From: Lentisphaeria bacterium UBA7640
GTDB taxonomy: Bacteria; Verrucomicrobiota; Lentisphaeria; Victivallales; Victivallaceae
Direction: 5' to 3'
Length of the DNA: 19,018 nucleotides
NCBI GenBank assembly: GCA_002483765.1
Contig: DLIO01000072.1
Span: 15,332 to 34,349 of the forward strand
In this document: one piece after another, positions 1-7,077 of the stretch
Layout: each line of letters opens with the position of its first letter
Position numbering within the stretch: the stretch's first letter is position 1
The notes under the pieces: generated by a model
The model's database searches: none
Seen by the model: the letters and a program-made list of their open reading frames with translations, nothing else
Told to the model about the DNA's origin: nothing
Program-made: the position numbers and the translations under genes

Positions 1-16
1 AATGCGCGCGCGAATT
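1..16. repeat. Right half of a GC-rich intergenic palindrome (copy 1)
   Basis: The window opens inside a palindrome. Base 1 is the central A and bases 2-16 form the arm ATGCGCGCGCGAATT. The same 16 bases recur exactly at 4232-4247 and 9926-9941, where the matching left arm is also present. The left half of this copy must lie upstream of the window. It sits about 80 bp before the first gene. Confidence 0.85.
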
Positions 17-97
17 AGGAACCCGAATTACATAAAATTTAAAGTCGGATTTTTAAAAACAAAATACCATAGTCAATTCAAAAAGGAAAGGTAAAAA

Positions 98-1126
98 ATG
101 AAAACAAAATTATCTTCCAAAATTCGTATTTTGCTGGCACTATTGATTATTATTTGTGCAGTAGTTTTTTTACTAATCTGGCAAATCAAACGAAAAGATA
201 ACGCCCCAAGATACGCCTCAGTTTATTATTCCTTCGAAACTCCCGGAATAAAAGAGAAGATCATTTCTTCTTTCGTCAACAATCCTCAATACTTCCCAGC
301 CCTGAAGTCTCCAGATGAACGCAAAAAAGAGATATCGTCGTATCTAAATAGCGATTTAGAGGGTAACGTGATAACATATTCAAACAATAAACCCAAAATT
401 GAACATAAGAAAAAGGGGAACCCGAATAAAACTGAACTGTGTTTTAATGAACTAAATATAAGAACAAAATGGAAGTGTAAGCTTGCCAACAATTCTCAGC
501 CGTCAGCACCGCTAGAACCGACTTTCGCTTCAGCATGGTTAAGTATTGCCAGTATTGGATATTTTCAGGGAGCAACTGCTTCTCAACTTAAACTTGCCGG
601 AACAAAACAAAATTATGTCATCAAGAGGAAATATCTTTCTGATAAAAACTCCCTTACTTATTGGCCTTTTAAATTTTATGTCAGTAGAACCGCTATGTTT
701 AAATTACCCGTAGATGAACCCAAACTAAACCTTGAAGGAGTTAGTTTGCGATTCTGGGATAACTTTAGCCGAAATAATCTCCACTACGAAACGGTTTCAC
801 ACAAACGTCTTTTAACTCAACTCAAACCGGGAGATTTATTATATGATGACGGAACTAAAATAAAAGTGGATAAAGTTCGTCTTTTTGAGCCGGAAAAACA
901 ATCTTACATCAGTTTTAAGCCCAGTTATAGCGCACCTGGGATAACTATAAAGGTCGAACAGGATGGCAAGACTTACACCCGTCCTGATCCTGATTCGAGA
1001 AGTAACTATCTCGGGGAACCAATCATAGGATTGAGCGAAAACAGCCCGATAAATATAAAAATTATTGTTGGTAAATCGATACCATTACATCAACAAAGTT
1101 TTGTCCTTAAACCCATCAAGGAGTAA
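98..1126 (+). CDS. Membrane-anchored protein of unknown function
   Basis: I do not recognise this 342-residue protein. It has a short basic N-terminus, one strongly hydrophobic segment at about residues 11-30, then a basic stop (KRKD). This predicts a single-pass protein with the remaining ~310 residues outside the cytoplasmic membrane, or an uncleaved signal anchor. The rest is Lys/Ser/Tyr-rich with many short alternating hydrophobic stretches, which suggests a beta-rich extracytoplasmic domain. The start at 98 follows a purine-rich site (AAGGAAAGG, about 6 bp upstream). Its last codons (AAG GAG TAA) also form the ribosome binding site of the next gene, so the two are probably translationally coupled. 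AT-rich compared with the downstream housekeeping genes. Confidence 0.75.
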   Translation: MKTKLSSKIRILLALLIIICAVVFLLIWQIKRKDNAPRYASVYYSFETPGIKEKIISSFVNNPQYFPALKSPDERKKEISSYLNSDLEGNVITYSNNKPKIEHKKKGNPNKTELCFNELNIRTKWKCKLANNSQPSAPLEPTFASAWLSIASIGYFQGATASQLKLAGTKQNYVIKRKYLSDKNSLTYWPFKFYVSRTAMFKLPVDEPKLNLEGVSLRFWDNFSRNNLHYETVSHKRLLTQLKPGDLLYDDGTKIKVDKVRLFEPEKQSYISFKPSYSAPGITIKVEQDGKTYTRPDPDSRSNYLGEPIIGLSENSPINIKIIVGKSIPLHQQSFVLKPIKE

Positions 1127-1133
1127 TCAACTT

Positions 1134-1964
1134 ATGAAACATTATCTTACTATACTAAGCATTGCTCTTGCGGTTCTGCCATGTTTTGGTGCTAAACTCT
1201 ATCTGACTGAGATTACTAATGTTAACTGGGATTCGCCAACCAGCAAGTTTAAGAAGCCTGATGCCTGTGATATATATTTTAATGTTGAAGAAAGTAAGGG
1301 AAGTTCTGGAGTAACACTTTCGCTAGAAGATTTCACTCTAAATCGAATGCCCTTTAAAGTAGAATATGATATCTATCAACCGTCATTAAATTTATGGCGT
1401 AAAGAAAAATTAAATACGCTATATTTGCTTGACCGCAACCCTGCGTTTGACACCGTCACTCACTTACCCAAACAGCTTTTATTTCATCCTCAACTGAATA
1501 CCGAGATTCAACATTTACAACCAAAGTTAGAATTGCGTGGTAAAGTCAAAGTCACTTATGGCAAAGCAACTCATATCAGACTTAAGCTTTCAGAGTTTCT
1601 TGAACGGAATAGCGCGACCTTAAAAAAACATAATATAACGCTCGAAACATCCCAAGATAAACTCAAAGAAAAAATACGAATAAAGATAAATAGTCCAGAC
1701 GAATATTTATGCGCTTACATTGAAGGACAAACCGATATCCGCTTTCAAAAATCTGGTACCTATCCTAAAAACACTTTTGATATTCCCGAAGAACTTGCTA
1801 ACGATAAAAATATCCATATTAACATTCTGCTCTTTAGCGACCTAAGCACTGAAACTATAAAGGTTAATTTTACCGTTCCACTGAAATGGGTAGATATAAC
1901 TTTTCCCCAAAAAGGGAAATATGAACTGATTCCGATTGATAATGAGCCACCAGGAAACCCTTGA
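1134..1964 (+). CDS. Secreted protein of unknown function with Sec signal peptide
   Basis: Function not recognised. The open frame extends upstream to an ATG at 1065, but that part overlaps the previous gene in another frame. The ATG at 1134 is preferred: it has AAGGAG at 1118-1123, ten bases upstream, and starts a classical signal peptide (MKHYLTILSIALAVLPCFGA) with likely cleavage near residue 20. The proline before the cysteine makes a lipobox unlikely. The mature ~255 residues contain no membrane segment and no motif I know; they alternate polar and hydrophobic residues, as in beta-sandwich periplasmic or surface proteins. It starts 7 bp after the stop of 98-1126, so the pair probably forms one operon and may work together at the envelope. 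Confidence 0.78.
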   Translation: MKHYLTILSIALAVLPCFGAKLYLTEITNVNWDSPTSKFKKPDACDIYFNVEESKGSSGVTLSLEDFTLNRMPFKVEYDIYQPSLNLWRKEKLNTLYLLDRNPAFDTVTHLPKQLLFHPQLNTEIQHLQPKLELRGKVKVTYGKATHIRLKLSEFLERNSATLKKHNITLETSQDKLKEKIRIKINSPDEYLCAYIEGQTDIRFQKSGTYPKNTFDIPEELANDKNIHINILLFSDLSTETIKVNFTVPLKWVDITFPQKGKYELIPIDNEPPGNP

Positions 1965-2012
1965 AATAAAAGAAACTCTAAATCAAGAACTCACAATTCA
2001 GTATTGCCGTTA

Positions 2013-3167
2013 TTAAATTCTTTTGGAGCTGGCTCCGGCTCCGATTAAACACTGAATAAGTTCTGGCTCTAGGCCAGTTTGCAGTTTAAACGCGGTTGAA
2101 AGTCGTTGACAATATTCATCCACTGATTTTTTCTCAACGAGATGAATAGTGATACCACCGAAGCCACCGCCGCTCAGGCGAGAGCCGACGCATCCTGGAA
2201 TTGATTGTGCCAATTCCACTAAAAAATCAAGTTCTGGACAACTATTTTCGAAATTTTCGATTGAACTTTGATGGGACTCAAACAGCAACTGTCCGAATTC
2301 ATTAATTTCTCCATGGTCGAGGTGCTCGATACCGCGATAAACTCGTTCATTCTCTCCGACGATGTGTTTGGCGCGACGGTATTCGCGATCAGTCAATAAA
2401 TTACGATATTGTTCGAGCATAGTCGACGAAAGATCGCGTAATGTTTTCACTTTTGGAACCACTTTACCAATTTTGGCTGCGGCAGTTTCGCAGTCAATGC
2501 GTCGAGTGTTATATTCAGAATCAACTAAATTATGCTTAATCATAGAATTGGCAACTACCATAATGTAATCAGAAGGCAATCTCACCGTACGTATAACTTC
2601 GTTCGCTCTAAAGTCTGAGAGGATTAATTCATTCTTCATCCCGAAGATTGAACTAAATTGATCCAGCAATCCGCTCTGTAAGCCCATGTATTCGTTCTCA
2701 ACGCCCTGCCCGATTAATGCCCATTCGGCAGGAGGTAAATCAATAAAAAAAGCTTCTTTAAAAGCATAACACGCCGAAATCTCCAATGCTGCTGAACTGC
2801 TCATGCCGGCAGACAATGGCACCGTACTCAAGATGGCGCCATCGAATGCGCTGATCGCAATGCCACGTTTCGCCAGCTGAACAATTACTCCTTTGATATA
2901 ATTGTCCCATGAACCTGGAATCGGCTTATCGATGTCGCCCAACAAAAATTCTTTTGTACTGTTATCGCGAAAGTCGATTAAACGACAAGTTTTGCCTTCA
3001 ACTGGACGAATAGCAAATTTGGTGTTCTGAGAAACTGCTGCACTAAGCACAAAACCTTCATTATAATCAGTATGATTGCCCAAGATTTCTAGACGACCAG
3101 GTGCTTGGCCGATGGCGACTGGCTTTTGCCCATAATGCAAGGTAAATTTTCCAGTGAGAATATTCAT
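2013..3167 (-). CDS. galK: Galactokinase (GHMP kinase)
   Basis: Phosphorylates alpha-D-galactose at C1 with ATP, the first committed step of the Leloir pathway, in the cytoplasm. The 384-residue length is normal for the family. GHMP motifs are complete: sugar-binding motif at residues 24-36 (GRLEILGNHTDYN), glycine/serine-rich phosphate loop at 117-128 (PLSAGMSSSAAL), presumed catalytic base Asp169 in SGLLDQF, and motif 3 SGGGFGG at 332-338. The usual glutamate of GEHTDY is Asn31 here; from memory this variant is common in PVC-type galactokinases. The start overlaps the mutarotase stop in an ATGA junction and has AAGGTG upstream, so the genes are translationally coupled. No galT or galE is in the window. 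Confidence 0.95.
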   Translation of the reverse strand: MNILTGKFTLHYGQKPVAIGQAPGRLEILGNHTDYNEGFVLSAAVSQNTKFAIRPVEGKTCRLIDFRDNSTKEFLLGDIDKPIPGSWDNYIKGVIVQLAKRGIAISAFDGAILSTVPLSAGMSSSAALEISACYAFKEAFFIDLPPAEWALIGQGVENEYMGLQSGLLDQFSSIFGMKNELILSDFRANEVIRTVRLPSDYIMVVANSMIKHNLVDSEYNTRRIDCETAAAKIGKVVPKVKTLRDLSSTMLEQYRNLLTDREYRRAKHIVGENERVYRGIEHLDHGEINEFGQLLFESHQSSIENFENSCPELDFLVELAQSIPGCVGSRLSGGGFGGITIHLVEKKSVDEYCQRLSTAFKLQTGLEPELIQCLIGAGASSKRI

Positions 3168-4027
3168 AAATTTTTCACCTTAATAATGGAAGTAATGATA
3201 TCGCTTTGTTTAGGTAGTACAATGCCCTCGTCTTCTCTTTGAAAATTAGCAGTTTCGACGCAAACCATGGTGTTGTATTCGTCATCACCAAAATCCTGAA
3301 GACGTTTAGATTTTTCAATCCAAGGATTCCACACGACGGTGGAATTACTACCAGACTTAATTATTTCGATTTGGCGATTATAACCAGGATCATGGATGAC
3401 GCAAGGTTCATCAGAGTCCCGATAGATACGGTCCAACTCAGCGTCAAATTGAATTGGCTTTGTATCAAAACCGTCATTCCCAGCCACTGCATCACGGTAA
3501 GCTATATTCTCGAGTCCATTTATGCTGATTTCTCTAATTTCACTAATATTAAAATAGCTATGAAGTGCGCACGAATAGCTCAATGGTTTTTCATTGTCAG
3601 TATTAATAATTTCAAGTGACATCGAAAGTTCCATGCCAATAATAAAAGTCATTCGTAAATCAAAGGTTGCATCGACAAATTTCTCGGGTACCTGCCGATG
3701 ATTGAGCGTGAGTACCACTTTGCTTGGGCCATCCGTAGATTCATTAGTGCACTCAATCTCCCAGCGGTAAAGACGAGCAAAGCCGTGAGACGGCATCTCA
3801 TTATTCTGATGGGCTCCGAACCAAGGCCAAACAATTGGCACTCCACCACGAATTGCTTTACCATCCTCAAGATAGCTGTATTGGCTCATCCAAAGCACTG
3901 GCGGTTCGCCATGGCGAACATATTCCAAGATTTGGCCACCATTGAGGGCGATGACTGCAGAAGCAAAACGGTTACAGACTGTTATCAGCGGAATTCCGTC
4001 CGGCTCACATTTTACATGAATCGACAT
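3164..4027 (-). CDS. Aldose 1-epimerase family protein, D-hexose-6-phosphate mutarotase (YeaD) type
   Basis: Predicted to interconvert alpha and beta anomers of a hexose or hexose 6-phosphate. The 287 residues carry the YeaD-type signatures: GGVPIVWPWFGAH at 61-73, PSHGFAR around His81, the HSYF motif with probable acid His156, and a C-terminal VETANF with probable base Glu258. By sequence it resembles the hexose-6-phosphate branch rather than classical GalM. Its 4-bp overlap with galK suggests that it supplies alpha-D-galactose to the kinase, which would be a galactose mutarotase role; that is inference from context. The start at 4027 has GAGG at 4039-4042, about 11 bases upstream. Confidence 0.88.
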   Translation of the reverse strand: MSIHVKCEPDGIPLITVCNRFASAVIALNGGQILEYVRHGEPPVLWMSQYSYLEDGKAIRGGVPIVWPWFGAHQNNEMPSHGFARLYRWEIECTNESTDGPSKVVLTLNHRQVPEKFVDATFDLRMTFIIGMELSMSLEIINTDNEKPLSYSCALHSYFNISEIREISINGLENIAYRDAVAGNDGFDTKPIQFDAELDRIYRDSDEPCVIHDPGYNRQIEIIKSGSNSTVVWNPWIEKSKRLQDFGDDEYNTMVCVETANFQREDEGIVLPKQSDIITSIIKVKNL

Positions 4028-4065
4028 GTTAAACTTTTCCTCACAAATTAATTAAATAAACAATA

Positions 4066-4093
4066 AATTTACGGCTTAATCCTCGAAAATCAA
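4066..4093 (-). promoter_or_regulatory. Possible sigma70-type promoter for mutarotase-galK
   Basis: Read on the minus strand, TTGATT (4088-4093), a 16-bp spacer and TAAATT (4066-4071) resemble -35 and -10 boxes. Transcription would begin near 4059, about 30 bases before the start codon and upstream of the GAGG site. The region is AT-rich, so a chance match is possible. Confidence 0.3.
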
Positions 4094-4138
4094 ATCCGTA
4101 TATACTAAATGCTGAAGTTGGGGATTTAATGAGGTGGT

Positions 4139-4163
4139 TGATATGCTTGCCCAGTCCATATCA
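4139..4163. promoter_or_regulatory. 25-bp dyad upstream of mutarotase-galK, possible operator
   Basis: TGATATG (4139-4145) and CATATCA (4157-4163) are perfect reverse complements separated by 11 bases. The dyad lies 112-136 bp upstream of the mutarotase start, in the only leader region for the galactose genes. It could be a regulator binding site. No regulator gene is nearby and only one copy was seen, so the function is a guess. Confidence 0.35.
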
Positions 4164-4200
4164 TCCATTCAATCCGCGTTAATTATTATGGTTCATACTT

Positions 4201-4263
4201 TGTAACTTCTACTCTCAATTTGCGCGCGCATAATGCGCGCGCGAATTGAGAGAAGAAATTACA
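4201..4263. repeat. GC-rich intergenic palindrome (copy 2), with extended flanking symmetry
   Basis: The core is 4212-4252: two 20-base arms around a central A at 4232, with one G:T-type imperfection (4221 against 4243). Each arm contains an alternating GCGCGCGC run next to AATT. Symmetry extends outward with two mismatches to 4201 and 4263, for about 63 bp in total. It lies between the tsf terminator and the mutarotase promoter region. There is no poly-T run beside it, so it is not an ordinary intrinsic terminator. The central 16 bases match copies 1 and 3 exactly. Confidence 0.9.
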
Positions 4264-4303
4264 CCAATTACCGGCATCATATTTCAACCGATAATAAAAA
4301 CAA

Positions 4304-4333
4304 AAAAACCTCCCGATAAGGCGGGAGGTTTTT
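4304..4333 (-). terminator. Intrinsic terminator of rpsB-tsf
   Basis: The stem CCTCCCG (4309-4315) pairs with CGGGAGG (4322-4328) around a 6-base loop, and A and T tracts extend the stem. On the minus strand the hairpin is followed by TTTTTTTGTTTTT. It lies 38 bp after the tsf stop. Flanking T tracts on both sides would also let it work in the other direction. Confidence 0.9.
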
Positions 4334-4370
4334 AGGATAATCAATTAACTTTTAAAAAAGTTATTTGAAC

Positions 4371-5171
4371 TTAAGCAAGTTCTTCGCCAACTTCCCAACG
4401 CAAGAAGCGTTTGATTTTAGCATTAGGGAACTGTTTTTTAAACGTGCTTTTGTCATCGCGAATCCATGGTTGGTTAAGTAAGCAAACTTCACTGAACCAT
4501 TTACTGATTTTTCCATCGATGATTTTTTCAATTATATTGGCTGGTTTCCCTTCTAATTGAGCTGCAGCGATTTCACGTTCATGCTTGACAATATCTTCAG
4601 AAATACCATCTTCACTGACGTATGTCGGGTTAAATGCGGCGATATGCATACACAGATCGCTAAAAACCGCTTCATCATCGAGATTTTCAACCTCAACCAT
4701 GACTCCGATGCGCCCACCGCCATGGATGTATGAACCAGCTTTGCCAGTCAGCTTCCAGTTAATCGCACGACGAATCTGCATATTTTCGCCAATAATCGCG
4801 ATCATTCCAGTTAAGTTCTCTTTCTCTTGCTCATTGAGTTCTTCGCTAATGCTACCATCAGCCTCAATAGTCAGTGCTTTTTCTGACACAGATTTGACAA
4901 AATCTTGAAATTTGTCAGTTTTACAAACAAAATCGGTTTCACAGAGAATTTCAACCATTGCGGCTTTTCCGTCAGCAATGACTGTTGCAATTTTACCTTC
5001 TTTGGTCGCTCTAGATGCTTTTTTCTCAGCTTTTAATATTCCTGATTTGCGTAAGTTATCGATAGCGACTTCAGCATCACCATTGGCGCCTTCAAGTGCG
5101 CGTTTGCATTCCATCATACCGGCGCCAGTTTTATCGCGCAGGTGTTTAACCATTTCAGCAGTAATTTTCAT
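4371..5171 (-). CDS. tsf: Translation elongation factor Ts
   Basis: Guanine-nucleotide exchange factor that regenerates EF-Tu-GTP during protein synthesis; cytoplasmic. The 266 residues contain the N-terminal UBA-like region with TGAGMMECKRAL (15-26), the CETDFV signature at 77-82, and a standard end (LRWEVGEELA), so the protein appears complete and close to the usual length. The start at 5171 has AACGAGGAAAA upstream. The gene begins 25 bp after rpsB, in the conserved rpsB-tsf order, and is followed by a strong hairpin terminator. Expression probably follows rpsB, including any control exerted at the rpsB leader. Confidence 0.97.
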   Translation of the reverse strand: MKITAEMVKHLRDKTGAGMMECKRALEGANGDAEVAIDNLRKSGILKAEKKASRATKEGKIATVIADGKAAMVEILCETDFVCKTDKFQDFVKSVSEKALTIEADGSISEELNEQEKENLTGMIAIIGENMQIRRAINWKLTGKAGSYIHGGGRIGVMVEVENLDDEAVFSDLCMHIAAFNPTYVSEDGISEDIVKHEREIAAAQLEGKPANIIEKIIDGKISKWFSEVCLLNQPWIRDDKSTFKKQFPNAKIKRFLRWEVGEELA

Positions 5172-5196
5172 GTCTTTTATTTTTCCTCGTTAAGTG

Positions 5197-6405
5197 TTAT
5201 TCTGATTTAGCTTCTTTCGCTTCCGCTTTAACTTCGGCTTTTTCAGCTTTTGGCTCAGTAGTTTTAGCCGCTGGTTTAGCTTCGGCTTTTTCAGCTTTTG
5301 ACTCAGCAGTTTTGGTCACTGGTTTGGCTTCGGCTTTTTCAGCTTTTGGCTCAGCAGTTTTGGCCGCTGGTTTGGCTTCGGCTTTTTCAGCTTTTGGCTC
5401 AGCAGTTTTGGCGGCTGGTTTAGCTTCGACTTTTTCAGCCTTTGGCTCAGCAGTTTTGGCCGCTGGTTTAGCTTCGGCTTTTTCAGTCTTTGGTTCAGTA
5501 GTTTTTGCCGCTTTAGGTTCTACAGATTTAGTCTCTGTTCTGGCATCATCTCTGCGTGGGCCGCGTCGTGCTGGCCTTGTTCTCGAACGATTATCCCCAT
5601 CTCTACGATCTGGGCGGCGGTTAGATGATGATTTCGCGTCAGCGCCTTCTTCGCCTTCTTTCTCTTTACGAGCTTGACGTTCAGCTTCTTTAGCAATTCG
5701 CTCATCTTCGATGCGTTTAGTGTTAATTTCAGCAGCAATTTTGACTGCGCTTAGTAAAAGGTCCATGACTAATTTGATTGACTTGACGGCGTCATCGTTG
5801 GCCGCGATTGGGTAATCAACTAAGCCTGGATCTGCATTAGTGTCAACAATTGCAACAACTGGGATTTTCAGCTTGCGTGCTTCACGAACTGCGATATCAT
5901 CATTGCAGACGTCAACAATAATCATAGCGGCTGGAAGCCTTTTCATATCTACGATACCATCAAGGTCGCGGTGGAGTTTTTCGGCTCTGCGAGAAAGTTG
6001 AGAAACTTCTTTTTTTCTCATTTTCGCGGCTTCATCGCTAGCGAGCAACCTGTCGATCTCGCCCATGCGCTCGATACTTTTCCGAATAGTTATATTATTA
6101 GTAAGGGTTCCTCCGAGCCAGCGTTCAGAAACAAAATACATTCCAGTGGCTTCGGCGGATTCACGGATAACTTCTTGTGCTTGACGTTTAGTACCGACAA
6201 ACAGAAGATCGCCACCACGTGAGACCACGTGTTGCAAGAAATTACAGGCATCATTGATCTGAAACATCGTTTTGGTCAGGTCAATTATAGAAATACCATT
6301 TTTAACCCCATAGACGTAATTTTTCATCTTTGGGTTCCAACGTTTGGTTTGATGTCCAAAATGACATCCGGCTTCAAGCAGATCTTGAATAGTGATTTTC
6401 GCCAT
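5197..6405 (-). CDS. rpsB: Small ribosomal subunit protein S2 with long repetitive C-terminal tail
   Basis: Ribosomal protein S2 of the 30S subunit. Residues 1-228 are a normal S2 core with recognisable stretches (LLEAGCHFGHQTKRWNPKM, FVSERWLGGTLTN, DTNADPGLVDYPI). The remaining ~170 residues are unusual. A charged helix (about 229-255) leads to an Arg/Asp/Ser-rich segment (about 262-290), then six consecutive 16-residue repeats (303-398, consensus AEPKAEKAEAKPAAKT). The total of 402 residues compares with roughly 230-260 for most S2 proteins. The tail is low-complexity and rich in Ala, Lys, Glu and Pro, hence probably disordered. The start at 6405 has AGGAG at 6412-6416. The 5' leader contains a strong hairpin that may serve feedback control. 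tsf follows. Confidence 0.96.
   Translation of the reverse strand: MAKITIQDLLEAGCHFGHQTKRWNPKMKNYVYGVKNGISIIDLTKTMFQINDACNFLQHVVSRGGDLLFVGTKRQAQEVIRESAEATGMYFVSERWLGGTLTNNITIRKSIERMGEIDRLLASDEAAKMRKKEVSQLSRRAEKLHRDLDGIVDMKRLPAAMIIVDVCNDDIAVREARKLKIPVVAIVDTNADPGLVDYPIAANDDAVKSIKLVMDLLLSAVKIAAEINTKRIEDERIAKEAERQARKEKEGEEGADAKSSSNRRPDRRDGDNRSRTRPARRGPRRDDARTETKSVEPKAAKTTEPKTEKAEAKPAAKTAEPKAEKVEAKPAAKTAEPKAEKAEAKPAAKTAEPKAEKAEAKPVTKTAESKAEKAEAKPAAKTTEPKAEKAEVKAEAKEAKSE
5212..5499 (-). repeat. Six tandem 48-bp repeats in the rpsB tail
   Basis: Six in-frame 48-bp units encode six 16-residue repeats in S2 (residues 303-398). The inner units are nearly identical in DNA as well as protein, for example repeated GCTTCGGCTTTTTCAGC on the + strand. 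This indicates recent expansion or homogenisation by slippage or unequal recombination. The outer units have diverged most. Copy number is likely to vary between strains. Confidence 0.95.
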
Positions 6406-6426
6406 GACAATCTCCTTTGTCTTTGC

Positions 6427-6453
6427 GGAGTCTTTGCCATTACGGAAGACTCC
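6427..6453 (-). promoter_or_regulatory. Hairpin in the rpsB mRNA leader, possible S2 autoregulatory element
   Basis: In the mRNA, GGAGUCUU (6453-6446) pairs perfectly with AAGACUCC (6434-6427) around an 11-base loop. The stem ends 10 bases before the AGGAG ribosome binding site. The CUCC of the stem could instead pair with the GGAG of that site, and the motif CAAAGAC occurs twice between loop and ribosome binding site. rpsB leaders are known targets of S2 feedback in several bacterial groups. That this hairpin is such an element is inference. Confidence 0.5.
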
Positions 6454-6499
6454 ATACTTGTTTGTTTTTTATCGCATTCCAAACTTCAGGAATAGCTAA

Positions 6500-6508
6500 A
6501 ATATAGCA
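6500..6508 (-). promoter_or_regulatory. Possible extended -10 promoter for rpsB-tsf
   Basis: The minus strand reads TGC-TATATT (6508-6500), an extended -10 type element, with AT-rich sequence upstream but no good -35 box at standard spacing. Transcription would start near 6493, giving a leader of about 88 nucleotides that contains the hairpin at 6427-6453. Confidence 0.4.
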
Positions 6509-6596
6509 TTGCGACATAAAGAAGCTTTTAATTTAGTTTCCAAGTCGTTTTTTACAAGGGATAAATTGCAACTGAACAAAGATTTTTAGAAAAAAC

Positions 6597-6625
6597 TTGC
6601 ATTATAAACATTATACGGTTATTAT
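6597..6625 (+). promoter_or_regulatory. Sigma70-type promoter for the thioesterase-topA pair
   Basis: TTGCAT (6597-6602), a 17-bp spacer and TATTAT (6620-6625) form a good -35/-10 pair. The start would be near 6632, with AGGAAAAGGAG following at 6651-6661 before the ATG at 6673. This is the best-looking promoter in the window. Confidence 0.6.
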
Positions 6626-6671
6626 TTACTCGATATTTTTCATTTCTCAAAGGAAAAGGAGCATTCCTATT

Positions 6672-6701
6672 TATGGATATTAACAATATGGATATTAACA
6701 A
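6672..6701 (+). repeat. 15-bp tandem duplication at the start codon of the thioesterase gene
   Basis: TATGGATATTAACAA occurs twice head to tail (6672-6686 and 6687-6701). It duplicates the start codon and the first five codons, giving MDINNMDINN. The first ATG is better placed after the ribosome binding site. Confidence 0.95.
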
Positions 6702-7059
6702 TGATGTAAGAGTCGCCTCTCGCTTGTGTATGACCAAGGACCTTGGCACATATGGCAATCTCTTCGGTGGCAATATGATGGCGTGGATTGACGAAGCTGC
6801 GGCGATTTTTGCTATCCGCACTACTGGAGAAAAAAATGTAGTAACACTGCATTATTCGGCAATGACCTTCAGGCATCCAGTTAAAGAAGGGGATATCGTT
6901 GAATTCCTTTGTAGCAAAGTAAGACGCGGAGTTACTAGCATCACTTTTGAAATCAAAGCAATATGTGGAGAAAAGATGGTTTTTTGTGCGGATTGTGTAT
7001 TTGTCGCGGTTGACGACCATGGAATTAAAAAACAAATTGACTGGAAACAGTCGAACTAA
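6673..7059 (+). CDS. Acyl-CoA thioesterase, hotdog fold (YciA type)
   Basis: Predicted to hydrolyse acyl-CoA thioesters to free acid and CoA in the cytoplasm; substrate chain length cannot be read from sequence. The 128 residues are a single hotdog domain. The family signature is NLFGGNMMAWIDEAAAI (29-45), with Asp40 at the likely catalytic position, followed by a beta strand with VVTLHYSAMTFRHPVKEGD that fits the CoA-binding side. Length is typical of short YciA-like enzymes. A ribosome binding site (AGGAAAAGGAG) lies 11 bases before the ATG at 6673. A second in-frame ATG at 6688, created by a 15-bp duplication, is an alternative start that would remove only MDINN. topA starts 18 bp downstream on the same strand and probably shares its promoter. 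Confidence 0.85.
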   Translation: MDINNMDINNDVRVASRLCMTKDLGTYGNLFGGNMMAWIDEAAAIFAIRTTGEKNVVTLHYSAMTFRHPVKEGDIVEFLCSKVRRGVTSITFEIKAICGEKMVFCADCVFVAVDDHGIKKQIDWKQSN

Positions 7060-7077
7060 TAATAAAGTAAAATAATT

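Noticed and set aside
1065..1133. Upstream extension of the second secreted-protein gene to an ATG at 1065.
   Set aside because: It would overlap the previous gene by 62 bp, lacks a ribosome binding site, and would bury the signal peptide 23 residues inside.
2026..2043. GGAGC/GCTCC inverted repeats near the galK stop as a terminator.
   Set aside because: They lie inside galK codons (Gly-Ala-Gly-Ala-Ser), the stem is short, and no T tract follows.
5312..5677. A 121-residue + strand open frame with repetitive Ala/Ser/Phe/Gly sequence.
   Set aside because: It is the antisense shadow of the rpsB repeat tail. Its periodicity comes entirely from the 48-bp units, and no ribosome binding site supports it.
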